Shown here: piece by piece, positions 1-11,384 of the stretch | How positions within the stretch are numbered: position 1 is the stretch's first letter | Layout: every line of letters starts with the position of its first letter | Translations under genes and position numbers: made by a program | NCBI GenBank assembly: GCA_947579605.1 | Contig: OX388317.1 | Span: 24,323,384-24,387,383, forward strand | DNA: 64,000 bases | Direction of reading: 5' to 3' | Origin: Athripsodes cinereus | Taxonomy: Eukaryota; Arthropoda; Insecta; Trichoptera; Leptoceridae | The notes under the pieces: model-generated | The model's database searches: none | The model's input: the letters and a program-made list of their open reading frames with translations, nothing else | What the model was told of the DNA's origin: nothing

Positions 1-3000
1 GACTGGTCTTGATAGTGTATCCGCTACTACATTGGTTTTCCCGGGCACATACTTGATGTGTAGATCATATGCTTGTATCTGCAATGCCCACCGGGCTAAT
101 CTTCCTGTGGGTGATTTAAGAGTCATCAACCACTTCAGGGATTGATGATCAGTCACAATAGTGACAGGTAATCCTTCTATATAACCACGGAACTTATTTA
201 AAGCCCACACAACTGCAAGGGCCTCTCGTTCCGTTGTAGAATAGTTCTTTTCTGCTGGGGTCAGCAGGCGACTGGCATACTCGACTGGGTGCTCCTCTTC
301 CCTCTCCCCTTGGACCAGAACTGCTCCGAGAGCATAGCCACTTGCATCTGTCTTGACAGTGTATGGTTTACTGTCATCAGCTTGTCGAAGTATTGGGGCA
401 GTGGTGAGTGCATCCTTCAAATGATTGAAAGCTCGTTCTTGCTCGTCGTTCCATATCCAGATGGTATCTTTCTTTACCAATCTCGATAGTGGTTCAGCAA
501 TGCTTGCAAAGTTGCTAATGAATCGACGGTACCAAGAGCATGTTTGTAGAAATGACACGAGTTGCTTGATGTTCCGAGGTGCAGACCGATCTCTAATGGC
601 TGCTGTCTTCTCAGGGTCAACTTGAAGTCCTTGAGGTGTGATGTAGTGACCTAGGTATTTGATGGTAGAACAACAGAACTTACACTTCTCCTTGTTAACA
701 GTAAGATTCTGCTTTCTCAGCTCCTGAAACACTGCGTTGAGGTGAGTGAGATGTTCTTCGAAGGTTGAAGAGAGAATTACCAGGTCATCCAAATATGCTA
801 GCATCTTTATGCCATCCAACCTGATCCGGATGTGATCTACCATTCTCTGGAACGTGGAAGGGGCATTACGAAGGCCAAAGGGCATGCGCTTGAACCGGTA
901 GATGCCAAATGAGGTTATAAACGCCGTCTTTTCCTGATCTTTCTGCCTAACCCTGATTTGCCAGTAACCGGCTTTCAAATCCAAGGTTGTCATGTAAGGC
1001 GTTGGCTTGGCCTCGTGTAGTAAGTCATCAATTCTTGGTATAGGATAGACATCTGGAACAGTAATGGCATTCAGCTTACGGTAGTCTACACAAAAACGTA
1101 ATTCGCCATTCTTCTTAGGTACTAGAACCACTGGAGCGGACCAAGGTGATGAACATGGTTCTATGATGTCATCTTCTATCATCTTTGCTATTTCCCTCTT
1201 GAGCACTTCCTTGCGCGGAGGAGACAGGCGGTATGGTGGTACTGCAATTGGTGCGTGCTCACCTGTGTCGATATAGTGCTCGGGGAGTGAACATGGTAGT
1301 CCATTAGACTTGAAAACCTCAGCGTGTTCTTGTAACACGCGATCCAATGAGTCCTTCTCTTGCGCAGAGAGTACTTTCTCATTGACGTCCAGGCTGCAGA
1401 TGTCCAAGCGCTCTGGTGCGAATAAACTCTCCGACCGTGGTGACAGTGTGGGGTCGGCATTAAATACAGCTATTTGCGCATCTCTGAACATCCTATCTGC
1501 CAGTCTGGGAGAATAGCCATCGAACAAGACTCCTGGTTTGCACGAACACTCCTGGCTAGGCTGTCCTGTAGATTCTATGGGCACTTGACACACAGGATCA
1601 TCAGCTGGAGGGGGAGTCGGAGGTGGCGTCAGCATTGCAGCTGGAAATTCCGTAGTCTGCGGTATCACATGCACTGATTTGGCCGCCAGGATTTCCCGTG
1701 GTGGTGTGATCATCATCGGAGATATGGCAGGAGGGACATCCATCTTCTGCCTAACCATTCGCACTGGGCTCGGCACCAGGTCAGTCCGTGGTGCCACTGG
1801 AGGTGGTGTGGTCTTCACTGGGGACAGCAGTGGCGGCACCTCCATCTCGCGAAGGACGTTTGCGATTGCGCATATTGGTTTATAGTCGCTACCTGAGGCT
1901 GATTGCGGCGAGGGATGGCCCTCATACCCCAGTGCACGGGTTATCTCAGGCGACTCTACGAAGTACCAGGCCCTCTGTGGTAGGTTCAGTACCAGTCCTG
2001 CATCTTCAATAAATCCCACTCCCAATAGAGTCCGGTTGTCTCGGGACTCTGGGAATACAATGAATGTAGTTGGTACAGTGACCTCGTGCAGTGTCACTGG
2101 TACCCTGGTGGTCAGGATGTCCTGGACCTTGGCAGAGCCATCAGCCAGCACGGCGGTGATCCTCTGCCTATGAAATTGTGCCCCACTGTCTTTCAGACAG
2201 TTGTATAAGTAATATGAAGCGACGCTGGATTTGGCACAGCTGTCGATGTAGGCAGTTCCTTCATATCCTCTCACTTGGATGGGGACGGATGGTCGATCTC
2301 GAGCATCAGTGAAGTCCAGAGAGCAGAACGACATCTCATGGCTTCCTCCCTGAGGTTTGCCTCCGCTGCACTTAGGGCACCTGCTGCGCGTCACTCCTGG
2401 GGTACCGCAGCCGTAGCAAGCAAACTTGGGTGCGAGAGTGTTCGTCGAGTGACTCTGTCTTCCACTCTTGAACCTGGGTGGTTGGTTTGCCACCCCTTTC
2501 CTCTTCCTGCACCTGTCATCAGTATGGCCCCATGCTCTACAGATCCCACAGCGTGGCCTAGCCTTCCGTTCTCCAGATTCCTTCAGGAACTGTTCCACCT
2601 CCCGAGCCATTGTCATCAGTGTATTAAAGCTCTTGAACGATGTTCTGGATACCCTGTCACGAATCTGAAGATCCAGTTGACCATATACCATGTCAAGTTG
2701 TTGCTCCTCCGTAAGAGTTGGTCCAGGCAGCTGGGCCAACAGGACTCGCTTCTTGGTCAGGAAGGTATCTATCAGTTCATCGGGTCTCTGCTTAATATTC
2801 ACAATCTCCTGGATCAGGACGTAACCAGGCTTCCTAGGAGCAAATGCATCCCGGATCCGCGCCTCAAAGTCTGTCCATTTCCGAACCTCGTGCTTCACTC
2901 CTTGCCACCATTTGCCAGCCTCGCCCCTCAGCAGGATGGTGACACCAGTAAGTGCATCTTGATCCTCAATGTGTTCAATGGCTTTGAACACCTTCACCGT

Positions 3001-3135
3001 ATCCAAGAACGTCTCAATCATCTCCATGTCACGAGTGCCATCATAGTAAGCAGCGCAGCTTGCAAATGAGCCGGATCTTGGCGCTACCATGGACATCAGG
3101 TGCTGGAACTGTTCCTGGCTTAGGTTGACCGACAT
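1..3135 (-). CDS. Ty3/gypsy gag-pol polyprotein (C-terminus off-window)
   Basis: One open frame of 1045 codons from the ATG at 3135 to the window edge. Residues about 1-190 are Gag-like (KWWQGVK region). A CCHC zinc knuckle with C-x2-C-x4-H-x4-C spacing (CGICRAWGHTDDRC) follows near residues 195-210, then a second cysteine cluster (CYGCGTPG...CPKC). A retropepsin-like motif reads YIDSCAKSS, so the usual D-T/S-G-A is D-S-C-A. After a proline-rich linker comes reverse transcriptase with LRFCVDYRKLN, RMPFGLRNAPSTFQR and the catalytic YLDD near residue 783. RNase H follows with KTDASGYALG and TDHQSLKWL, ending in VVADTLSRPV. The zinc knuckle, YLDD and final codon were checked to be in frame with the start. 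The frame stays open upstream of the chosen ATG, so the true start may be earlier. Gag and Pol are fused without a frameshift, unlike the element at 26930-32862. Confidence 0.9.
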   Translation of the reverse strand, partial: MSVNLSQEQFQHLMSMVAPRSGSFASCAAYYDGTRDMEMIETFLDTVKVFKAIEHIEDQDALTGVTILLRGEAGKWWQGVKHEVRKWTDFEARIRDAFAPRKPGYVLIQEIVNIKQRPDELIDTFLTKKRVLLAQLPGPTLTEEQQLDMVYGQLDLQIRDRVSRTSFKSFNTLMTMAREVEQFLKESGERKARPRCGICRAWGHTDDRCRKRKGVANQPPRFKSGRQSHSTNTLAPKFACYGCGTPGVTRSRCPKCSGGKPQGGSHEMSFCSLDFTDARDRPSVPIQVRGYEGTAYIDSCAKSSVASYYLYNCLKDSGAQFHRQRITAVLADGSAKVQDILTTRVPVTLHEVTVPTTFIVFPESRDNRTLLGVGFIEDAGLVLNLPQRAWYFVESPEITRALGYEGHPSPQSASGSDYKPICAIANVLREMEVPPLLSPVKTTPPPVAPRTDLVPSPVRMVRQKMDVPPAISPMMITPPREILAAKSVHVIPQTTEFPAAMLTPPPTPPPADDPVCQVPIESTGQPSQECSCKPGVLFDGYSPRLADRMFRDAQIAVFNADPTLSPRSESLFAPERLDICSLDVNEKVLSAQEKDSLDRVLQEHAEVFKSNGLPCSLPEHYIDTGEHAPIAVPPYRLSPPRKEVLKREIAKMIEDDIIEPCSSPWSAPVVLVPKKNGELRFCVDYRKLNAITVPDVYPIPRIDDLLHEAKPTPYMTTLDLKAGYWQIRVRQKDQEKTAFITSFGIYRFKRMPFGLRNAPSTFQRMVDHIRIRLDGIKMLAYLDDLVILSSTFEEHLTHLNAVFQELRKQNLTVNKEKCKFCCSTIKYLGHYITPQGLQVDPEKTAAIRDRSAPRNIKQLVSFLQTCSWYRRFISNFASIAEPLSRLVKKDTIWIWNDEQERAFNHLKDALTTAPILRQADDSKPYTVKTDASGYALGAVLVQGEREEEHPVEYASRLLTPAEKNYSTTEREALAVVWALNKFRGYIEGLPVTIVTDHQSLKWLMTLKSPTGRLARWALQIQAYDLHIKYVPGKTNVVADTLSRPV

Positions 3136-3379
3136 GTTGATAGGATCTTCTGAGGATTCAGTCACACTACGGGTGAAGTACTTCGGTTTGGACTCCAGTT
3201 TGAAACACAAACGAAGAAACACTGAGTTTACCAAATTAAAATACACACTGAATTGCTCTGAGAGGAGTCTATTCAATACACAACAAACAAGGTATATAAA
3301 CACTGTATTGTTTTGGAAGGTTCATCAAAAACAATAATAAACAATAATAAAGTACATGTAACACAATATGTTATGAAAG

Positions 3380-3800
3380 AGTAATGATATGCACAGGTTT
3401 GCTTTTAGTATAAGTCCTCCAAGTACACACATATAATAATTAAATATGATTTGCTGTGAAACAGTCCATCAACAATAAACACATATAGGTAATAATATAT
3501 AAAAATGAAATACGAAGAGCTAGCTCACAGTTAATGTTATGCACAGGTTCGCTTTGAATATAAGTCCACCAAATACACACACATAATAATGAAATATAAC
3601 TAGCTGTAAAAGAGTTCATTAGTATTATAAACACATATATTAATGAAATATTATTTGCTGTAAAAAGAGTTCATTAGTATTATAAACACACGTAATGATA
3701 ACACATATATTAATGAAATATGGTTTGCTGTAAAGAGTTCAATAAATTATAAATACATGTAAAGATAATGCACAGGTTTGCTTTCACAAAAGTCCCCCAG
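3380..3800. repeat. Degenerate repeats in the gypsy leader
   Basis: The segment between primer-binding site and gag is unusually long (about 1.4 kb) and AT-rich. It repeats a motif (ATGCACAGGTTTGCTTT followed by AAGTCC and TACACA) near 3388, 3537 and 3768. Fragments such as GAGTTCATTAGTATTATAAA recur between them. No coding frame is seen at 3240-4515. Confidence 0.6.
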
Positions 3801-4517
3801 ATACACAAATATATATAACACATGTATAATATTATTCAATAGCAATAAACATTAGAAATAATTGGAAATAATAAACATTCGAACTATGACACTTCGCCGT
3901 AAATAAACAAAACAGATATCACATGTGTTCATAGATCAAAGATAATAGATTATCGAAACTGTCCACAGAGTCATAGACATTAAATAGTTCATTCAAACGG
4001 TCCGATAGTGAGCCGATCATTTAACACCAGAGAAAATGATTTTCGTCTATGGTCTATTTTCAAAACACAATTTTTCATAACCTCACTTTTAGATACAGTG
4101 CGTTGCAATATTACGATTACGATATGAAATTATGCTAAACACTATTAAAGTACAATAACACTTTTTCAAACGTATTTAAACTTATCTAAACTGATTTGAA
4201 CTACAGTTTATGAGTATTTTTACTTACAAATATTATCGAGGTACAGTACAACTACGATTAACACTAGATTATTATTATTATTAACGAATATTATAATTAA
4301 AGTACCGTACAACTAAGATTATCACTATTTACGAATATAATTATTAAAGTACAGTACAACTATAATTATTTTAACACTTTTCAAAACAAAAACACTTTAT
4401 TGTTCACATTTCACAGGGTCGTCTTCTCGCCACGAGTTGGGCTGCCATTTGTAACACTTAATATTACTTGTATTATTCCCTGAAGGGGAATGTAGAGAGT
4501 CAACACTTAAAACTAAT

Positions 4518-4527
4518 TTGGGCGCCA
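4518..4527 (-). other. Primer-binding site of the gypsy element
   Basis: On the minus strand TGGCGCCCAA lies two bases inside the inferred LTR end (TACA at 4533-4530). This is the usual place and form of a tRNA primer-binding site in Ty3/gypsy elements. The tRNA was not identified. Confidence 0.65.
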
Positions 4528-4529
4528 GG

Positions 4530-5260
4530 TGTACTCCTGAAGGGGTACACCGAGAGAGTTCAAAACACTGTTTAGCAAATTCACAATTTATTACAATCAC
4601 TTGACAACTGGTACAATACTGTATAAAGAAAGTAACACTATTAGTAAAACAATACGAAGACACCTCCAGGCTAGGTTAGATGGATATTGAGGTAGTCGGA
4701 GAGAGACTAGGTAATAAGGGTCGCTACTACTGTATGGCACCAAGAGTAGGCACATCTCGGACAGCCAGGGAGTAGCGGGTAGGTATAAGGAAAGTTACCA
4801 TATAGCAACAAGAGTAGGCACTTCTTGGACAGCTATAGAGGGTAACGGTAGGTAAGGAGAATCACTTCATAGCAACAAGAGTAGGTACTTCTTAGACAGC
4901 TATGGAGTAACGGTAGGTAGGAAACCTTGGCCCTGGAAGAGCCACCGCGATTCTGCCTTTCAGTATGCCGGGCTCCGTCTTTTATACCCTTGAGTCAGTA
5001 CTGAACAGCTGATGGATACCTTGGAAGTGGACGGTGTGATAGTGGGAGAGGTACCTGTTCCTGAACTCCGCCTATCTATTTCCGCTCGGATTGTTCTAGA
5101 AGTTTCTAGAACATTCGGGAACATTCTGGAGGCTTCCATCAATGAGACATCTATTGATGATCCTGTTAAATAATCAGGTACTTCCTGTACCTTGACAGCG
5201 GCTGTCAGTCATCATTGGCAGGTTATGTTGTTGTTATGCTATGTTGAAATTATGTGGTGT
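4530..5260 (-). repeat. 5' LTR of the left gypsy element
   Basis: About 731 bp, TGTAACACC...TACA on the minus strand. It contains a TATA box near 4983 and, downstream of it, three copies of a 67-68-bp tandem repeat with the core CAACAAGAGTAGGCACTTCT (near 4738, 4806, 4873). The outer boundary is inferred from TG/CA ends only. A second, shorter relative of the U5 end (CCCTGAAGGGG...GAGAGAGT) lies just inside, near 4470-4515. Confidence 0.6.
4979..4986 (-). promoter_or_regulatory. LTR TATA box
   Basis: TATAAAAG on the minus strand inside the LTR, followed by a GC-richer stretch where transcription would start. It is the likely promoter of the retrotransposon. Confidence 0.6.
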
Positions 5261-5978
5261 TACATAAATACTTTATTCAATCAATCAATAACAAAAAATG
5301 TTCAAATGTTGAGACAATTTATCACCAATATGGCTACAATTAATTATGGAAACAAAAAAATGTTATGTAGGTACCTACATAGAAAAAAGTGCATATAATT
5401 GATGAAAAATCTTGATGTTTGACACCCCACATACCCATATTTAAGTTAAAAAAAATATTTCAGGTACGTACATGGAAAAAAGTGTTAATAACCTTTGATT
5501 TGGGCCTTAATCAGACCCACAAATAAGGTTGGCTGCGAAGTGTATTGGGCAAAAGGTCATAATACCATTAAGAATAATTATGGAGAGAAATTTCTCTTCC
5601 ATCAGAGGAGAAATTCTCGGAGAAATTTCTCGTTCTCGAGAAATTTCTCTGGAGAATTTTCTCTTCTCACATCACTAAGTATTAGTAGTAGTATTGTACC
5701 AACTACCACTCCAATTTCCTACCCCCTACTTTAAACTCAATCCATGGCACATTGTAATTTTTGTACTATTAAAAATGTTTACAAGTGTGAATGAAAATAT
5801 CATAGTTTTAAAATGCGAGTATATATAGTGGAAATTCCATCACTGTTTTGTTATTCATTATTAAAAATTCTTTTAATTTTTTTAATGGCAACATGTCTGC
5901 TCTATTCAAATTTATTTTACACCGACTGATATATTCTTAATGCTCTCATCGGATTGTACTCAAATGAAAAAAATATTT
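5261..5978. other. Spacer downstream of Gr gene 1
   Basis: No gene seen. GAGAAATTTCTC-type palindromes recur at 5585-5665. From about 5690 to the stop codon the sequence is paralogous to 11555-11823 downstream of Gr gene 2 (shared TCCATGGCACATTGTAA, GTTTACAAGTGTGAATGA and AACATGTCTGCTCTATTCAA), so the tandem duplication included the 3' flank. Confidence 0.6.
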
Positions 5979-8900
5979 TTATTCAAATTGTTTTAATATA
6001 GACATGTACACCGTCATGATACCTAAAAGATAAAACACAAAACTGTAACCAAACTCATAGATATTCAGGGCTGTGATGGAGTGGCTGTTGGTGCTCAAAA
6101 TTCTCTGGAGACGCCTAATTTCTGCTAGGTTTTTGGTTGAAGAAATGTATTCATCATCATAACCTAGAATAAAATAAATGATTTATTAATGAAACACGAT
6201 ATATTGTTACTAGTATTCCACTATTGACTTTATTAATTTTGCGAGCCGGCTTTCAAGAGCTTCCGCTCTCATTGTCAGGCAAAAGCAGTCTTTTTTTATT
6301 TGTTTACTTTTTTTTTTTTACTTTTACCTGACGATGAGAGCGGAAACTCTTAAAAGCTGGCTCGCAAATTAAGTCAATAGTGGAATAACTGTGTATCGTG
6401 TTTCATTAATAAAATATTAAATGAATTTCCACCAAGAACCGTCGGTCGATAAATCAAACTTTATAAAATAAATGAGTTTGGAATATCTTTCAGTCAAATG
6501 TTTTTCTAATTTAATGGAAATTCGAATTGAAAATCTTACATAGTGCATTTGGTTAGGTTTTGAATTCTTAGACACGTTGTATCCACAACACTTCTCTCGC
6601 ACCAGCTTATTCTCGTGTAAAACAAATACAAAAATACACAAGTTTACAAAAATATTGTAAGACATACCTTCAATATAACTTTGCAGCAATATTTTGGAGC
6701 AAATTATTTTGGATTTTCTAATAAGGTGATGAATAGTTTCTGATAAGGTTGGAAGCAAAATTAACCAGAAGAAATTGTACCAAATCCACAAGGTTATTAT
6801 AAAATTTTCTCGATTCTGAAATAATTCAATAAACAACAAAGTAAATAGATGACCAGAACCAATGATGGCTATAATGTCCTAGAATTGATAAGTTGTACAG
6901 TCAGACATCTGGATTGGAGAACCATATAGGTATACACATTGAAATATTGTGCAAAATTCAATTTTTATCCCAACGCTTACGGATTGTCTCCACGCTGGCT
7001 TAAGTTATGCCTTTTCGATGTCTGTGGACAACGACGCCTTTGTCACATTTTCCGATTGGCTTTTGCATAATTTCACAATTACTTACTTAGAAGAACTCCT
7101 TTTTGGATTCGAGACTACCATATTCAATAAGAAGAAAAATCAAGAGAAATATTACAACGTTTGCATATCGCAACGCAAGCTATCATAAAATTGATATAAA
7201 TAACCGTACACTTTACTTTTAACATAAATATTACAAAAACGAATAAACAAATAAAATCGATAATATTACAACAGCGAGTACATCTCAAGGACATTATTGT
7301 TGCATATATTTCATGTTAGTTGCTACATACCTACATACGTACTATTAGTAGATGCTCCGACTTGTTGACTCTGAGCATGAAATGTATGAGATTATTTTTC
7401 TCTTGAATCTTGAAACCAGAGTCTGTATGGGATATTCGGTTGAATTGATCAATAATGAGGACCAAACATCTTAAACATAATATTTTAAAATTATACTTAC
7501 GATGAACTGTAAAGCTGTACAGTCTGTCGTAGTAAACAAAATCATGACAAATGGTCGGGCAAACAGCTAAAAAGAAAATTTATATAAATATTAATTATAA
7601 ATTGAAAAAACACATTGTTTGAGGATTTGTGACCTCAAATCGTGAAAAAACATATCCGAAATATTTTAAAAATTATTCCACAACACCGTTTATTTTTCAC
7701 ACTACACTAATTTAAAAAATGCTAGTGTAGAATAATGGCAATCGGATAAACAGAAGTCTTCTGTCCTCTACACCATTTGGGTGGTCTGTGGGTCACTGAA
7801 TTAGCAAACTTTTTTTAATAACTCTTGTAAAATCTGAAAGGTTTTCAATAACTTATATCTCTAGGGTACCTGAGGCATGTTTTAAAGTCTCCCGACCTCC
7901 TAGACAAACCGCACTTGGCGATCGACTACTGACGAACTTTTCGACCTACATACATTCTATCTACCTACAATGTACCGTGTAATTATGCGTTATTGTTGCG
8001 GTTATTGGCAAAAAAATTGTTTGTAGTCGATCGCCAAGTGCGGTTTGTCTAGGTCTTATGATCTCTAAATATTAGCATATTATATTACTCATTTCTTACT
8101 CAATATATCAACTCTGATCTTATGAAGCATTTAACTAATTTATGAAAATATACATATGAAAGTAGGTATATTAACATATGAAAAACTTTATTTGTGATGA
8201 CAATATAAACCAAAAGCAGAGACAAAGAATGGTAAAATATTATGTACGTATAGTCGGTCTAACTTAACGGTGTAAAGGCGTGGACTCTTGAAATCAATAT
8301 AATAAACCGCCTCGAAGCGTTTGAAATGGGGATCCACCGCAGAATGCTCAGAATATCTTGTACCGATATGATAACAAACAGTGATGTATAACAGTAGAAC
8401 CAATGCAAATAGAGAACTGTTCACCACTGTTGCGCTCCGTGTAATATCATATTTTGGCCATGTAATGAGAGGCAACAAATACACCGTACTTCAGCAAGCC
8501 ATGAATGGAAAGATCGAGAACCGCAGAAGGGTCGGCAGAAGACAGCTCTCCTGGCTTTGAAACAACCGAGAACGGACTGGGGTCGGAACCGTGGGGGAGC
8601 TGTTTTGAGCCACCCAAGACAGGAAAACTTTCTACCAAATGGTCGTCAAGAAGAAAAAGTATACATATATTTCAGAAAAGTCATACTCACCATGAAATTG
8701 AAAATGTCATTAATGTGTTTGATATTCTTCAATATTCTCTCATAGGATTCTATGACACGACTCAATGGAAACACATCACACTGTGAAGTGTTTTCTACTT
8801 CTAACAATAAAGATATCTTGTTAGTTAAGCCATTATTCTTTGGTACAGATAGTTTGAACAATTTACACAACAAATCGTTTAAATAAACTAAGTATGATAT

Positions 8901-9509
8901 TGTAATCAAAGATGTGATAACAAATTTGAAGTGTATAGAGTCACTGGTAAGAACGTTTAAGAAATGGTAAATGGACATATTCACATTTGCTAAGTTTGCT
9001 TTATATTCAATTATTAAGAATAAGAAGATGATGATAAAAAATATTGAAAAATACGTATAAATCTTTTTAAAAATCTGTTTCGAAAAACTTATACTTGGAT
9101 GTAGTTTGTGCATTTGCATAGAATTTTGTACAAATTTCCACATCAATTTTCTCTTTCCAACCATAATCACGAACCATGAGAGGGTCGCTGAAAGAGTTTC
9201 ACTTACATTCAAAAATAACCAAGATATATAGTAAATTAAAGGTATCGATGAGTTTCGGTTTTGATAACTTATTATTTCTGTCATATAATTTTTTAAATAC
9301 CAAGAAGTTATGAAAAAAAACATCACTAGATTCGATTTAACAAAAGCTGGTTTAGAAATATCATTCTTTTTTGTAGGAAATGTTTTAACACCAAGAATAA
9401 GAAAAAATATTTTGACTGGATCAATTAAATTAATTAAAGTAATTTTGCTTTTATCATCGTAATTTGTTAAAGCTTTTGCGTTTCTAACGTATAGTTTAGT
9501 AGTGGACAT
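5979..9509 (-). CDS. Gustatory receptor, cluster gene 1
   Basis: Four coding exons: 9509-8691, 7566-7501, 6815-6668 and 6163-5979, with GT-AG introns of phases 0, 0 and 1, giving 405 residues. Insect gustatory receptors are seven-transmembrane proteins, probably ligand-gated channels of taste neurons. Exon 1 (273 codons) holds several hydrophobic segments and ends with the cluster block (CDVFPLSRVIESYERILKN). Exon 2 is the 22-residue LFARPFVMIL segment. Exon 3 carries WIWYNFFW and the HHLIRKSKIICSKI motif shared by all members. Exon 4 is the last membrane segment, ending MTVYMSILKQFE. The ATG at 9509 aligns with gene 2. Gene 2 at 11824-15361 is its close tandem duplicate, and both lack the NVNVFINLIQ insert of the other members. 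Intron 3 holds a foldback repeat and intron 1 a LINE tail. Lineage number and ligand are unknown. Confidence 0.93.
6182..6413. repeat. Foldback repeat with hammerhead-like motif in both arms, copy 1
   Basis: An inverted repeat inside intron 3 of Gr gene 1. The arms run from ATTAATGAAACACGATAT inwards to GCGAGCCGGC and CCTGACGATGAGAGCGG. Each arm, read towards its outer end, has the order CUGA..., stem-loop, GAAA-like box, GCC palindrome, UC. Both arms carry a core change: CUGACAA in the left arm (minus strand) and AAAA for GAAA in the right arm. The ribozyme-like motifs of this copy are therefore probably dead. Related copies are at 43385-43729 and 58534-58776. Confidence 0.8.
7904..8058. repeat. 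Inverted repeat in Gr gene 1 intron 1
   Basis: Arms of about 40 bp (GACCTCCTAGACAAACCGCA... and its complement ...GCGGTTTGTCTAGGTC) enclose about 75 bp. Probably a small foldback or MITE. No coding content. Confidence 0.7.
8440..8665 (+). pseudogene. Non-LTR retrotransposon reverse transcriptase tail
   Basis: The plus strand translates to the C-terminal signature of a LINE reverse transcriptase (FGHVMRGNKYTVLQQAMNGK, then RRRVGRRQLSWL and REWTGVGTVGELF), with in-frame stops after SWL and ELF. It is a 5'-truncated, decayed copy in intron 1 of Gr gene 1, opposite in orientation. A related tail lies at 55960-56440. Confidence 0.8.
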
Positions 9510-9625
9510 GTTTTTTTAAAAGAAGCGTCCGCCTTCTATAAAATACAATGTAGTTTGACGAAAACCGTAATATATTAATCAATTATTTTTTAACCCTTTT
9601 CTCCATTGTGTGAGAGCTGAATTAG
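9510..9625 (-). promoter_or_regulatory. Conserved upstream region of Gr gene 1
   Basis: The 115 bp before the ATG are nearly the same as 15362-15480 before Gr gene 2 (shared GTTTGACGAAAACCGTAAT, AACCCTTTTCTCCATTGTGT and GAGCTGA). Similarity resumes beyond the Helitron near 10490 (AATGTACCAGACATTGTC). This is duplicated 5' flank and likely holds the promoter. No TATA box was assigned. Confidence 0.4.
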
Positions 9626-9672
9626 GTCTTTCAGTAAGTGCGTGCCAATCACGCGGGAGCAGACAATAGTAA

Positions 9673-10432
9673 TCTATATATATAAAAGAAAGTGGTGTTA
9701 GTTACACCATTAATAACTCAAGAATGGTTGTACCGATTTGAATGATCTATGATTTGTTGGATTTATCTCCGCCCCGAATAGCCGCCAGGCTATTAAAATA
9801 TCTTACAAATTCACGGGAAGAAAAATTACCAAGACAATTATTTACGCCTTATATTTTTAATATCAATAAAAAATGCAATATGGAGAATTATACAAAATCA
9901 ACGATGATGTTTATTTATAGATTGGCCTATTAATAGAATAATCTTTGTATACATTTTCAAATTAGAATCGTTATCCATACAATTTAACATCTTTGGTTCT
10001 GAAATTTCAATTTTGAAAAAATCATGGATAAGAATTTTTATAAATTTAAAATGAATAGATATCTACCTAAAAAATAAAATAGTACCTACATCTACCTATT
10101 ACGTACAGCAGATAATAAACAAATCTGAGTTAAATATAATTGTTCAGCATAAATGAATTTTATTTTTTACACTAAACGATGACACACTTGGACAATTACG
10201 GAAGTTTGTAAAGAGATTGATAATATTAATCGTTGATTATAGATGAAAGGGTAGGTATGTACTTTCACTACCTGCAAAATCTGAGTTAAGTTTAATTGTT
10301 CAACATAAATGAATTTTATATTTTTACACTATACAATGAAACACTTGGACAATTACGGAAGTTTGTAAAGATATTAAAAATATAAATCATTCATTGATTC
10401 TTAGGCGGTACGAAGTTCACTGGGTCAGCTAG
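9673..10432 (+). mobile_element. Non-autonomous Helitron
   Basis: Begins TCTATATATATAAAAG and continues with the GTGTTAGTTACACCAT segment typical of insect Helitrons. It ends GGTCAGCTAG, between a 5' A and a 3' T, as Helitrons do. No Rep/helicase frame is present. Internally, a motif of about 120 bp (CTGAGTTAA...TTGTTCA...TACGGAAGTTTGTAAAG) is tandemly duplicated, near 10125-10235 and 10275-10375. It interrupts the 5' flank of Gr gene 1. A 3'-end relative on the other strand is at 16173. Confidence 0.8.
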
Positions 10433-11005
10433 TCTACAATATTTACATGAGTAGGATTGTGGTTGAATTAAATTGTAACATATTTCCAAGAATGTACCAG
10501 ACATTGTCATAAAAATTTACATTGTTCTGATACTTGTCATTTTAATTTTTTATTTCTTCAAATTTTAATAATTTCTTTTTATGGGATAGCACCTAGCCCA
10601 ACAAATTTATCAATTCATATTGCCGCTATTCGACCGCACTCATAATCTTATAGCAGTGTGCACTGTAACTAAATGTCATTTTTTATTTGTAGATAATAAT
10701 TCAATTAGAATCATTGGATCGTTGAAAGGATTTCAATATATTTGATTTCTGTTTATAAAATGTATTGTTCTATTTGTAAGTGTCTGTTTACTGTACAAAT
10801 ATTTGCGTGGATCAACCGGTAAGGAATTGATCTTCCACTCTTTTTCGTAAATTTTCGAGTGTCCTGTTAAAGGCTCGAAAATTAAAGACATTTAACATCT
10901 TAAATTCAGCGATGAGGCTTGCCATTCATTCTGAAAGTATTATTTTTGCTATAACGGAGGGGGCAGTGTTGAAGCATGTAAATACTACCTTAAGAATAGT
11001 CAATT
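10433..11005. other. Spacer between Helitron and MITE
   Basis: AT-rich, no gene recognised. 10490-10545 is paralogous to 15540-15595 upstream of Gr gene 2. About 10870-10930 resembles 25690-25745 (GCGATGAGGCT context), suggesting a short dispersed repeat. Confidence 0.4.
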
Positions 11006-11384
11006 CGTCCCTCTTCTGACTAACAGTCGTATCTCCTAAAATGTAAATTGTTCAGGAGAGCGTATTTAGTGTTTTGCCGTGCATATTTTCGTCTCTCCAA
11101 ATTATGATACAGTGTAAATATATAACATTATTTAATTTGTATTCTTATATACCCAGTATCATTTTTGTGATGACATTTTGAGGATTTTGTAGATATGACA
11201 ACACATTTTATTTAGAATAATTCGTAAATACGACAACAAATTTGAAGGTTATTCCAGGATAACGGTAACAGTTACAGGTGTGATCTTCAGTGAGAACATG
11301 GAGGATGCATTTAAATACACATTGGTGATCATAACTTGATTTCGCCAAGAATGTCAGATACGACAGTTAGTCAGAAGAGGGACA
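11006..11384. mobile_element. MITE related to the DNA transposon at 51884-54486
   Basis: A 379-bp element with terminal inverted repeats starting CGTCCCTC, TCTGACTAAC and CGTA (one terminal base changed on the right). It is flanked by AATT on both sides, a likely 4-bp target duplication. Its subterminal parts match those of 51884-54486: AATTGTTCAGGAGAGC and TTTCGTCTCTCC on the left, TTCCAGGATAAC and GTGATCTTC on the right. It looks like an internally deleted derivative. Confidence 0.8.

Larger units (their letters stand above)
1..5260 (-). mobile_element. Ty3/gypsy LTR retrotransposon, truncated by the window edge
   Basis: Read on the minus strand the element runs LTR (about 5260-4530), primer-binding site, a long AT-rich leader, then a gag-pol frame that leaves the window at base 1. 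Integrase and the 3' LTR lie off-window to the left. The right boundary at 5260 is inferred: it gives an LTR starting TGTAACACC and ending TACA, two bases before a TGGCGCCCAA primer-binding site. A target duplication cannot be checked because the other end is missing. The uninterrupted frame suggests a fairly young copy. Confidence 0.8.

Noticed and set aside
2275..3069. 264-codon plus-strand frame
   Set aside because: Shadow of the gypsy gag-pol frame on the opposite strand.
5585..5665. Repeated GAGAAATTTCTC palindromes
   Set aside because: Short simple palindromes without element ends. Could be regulatory, but nothing supports that.
6417..6839. 140-codon minus frame treated as its own gene
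   Set aside because: Only 6668-6815 is coding (exon 3 of Gr gene 1). The rest reads into flanking introns past clear GT and AG sites.
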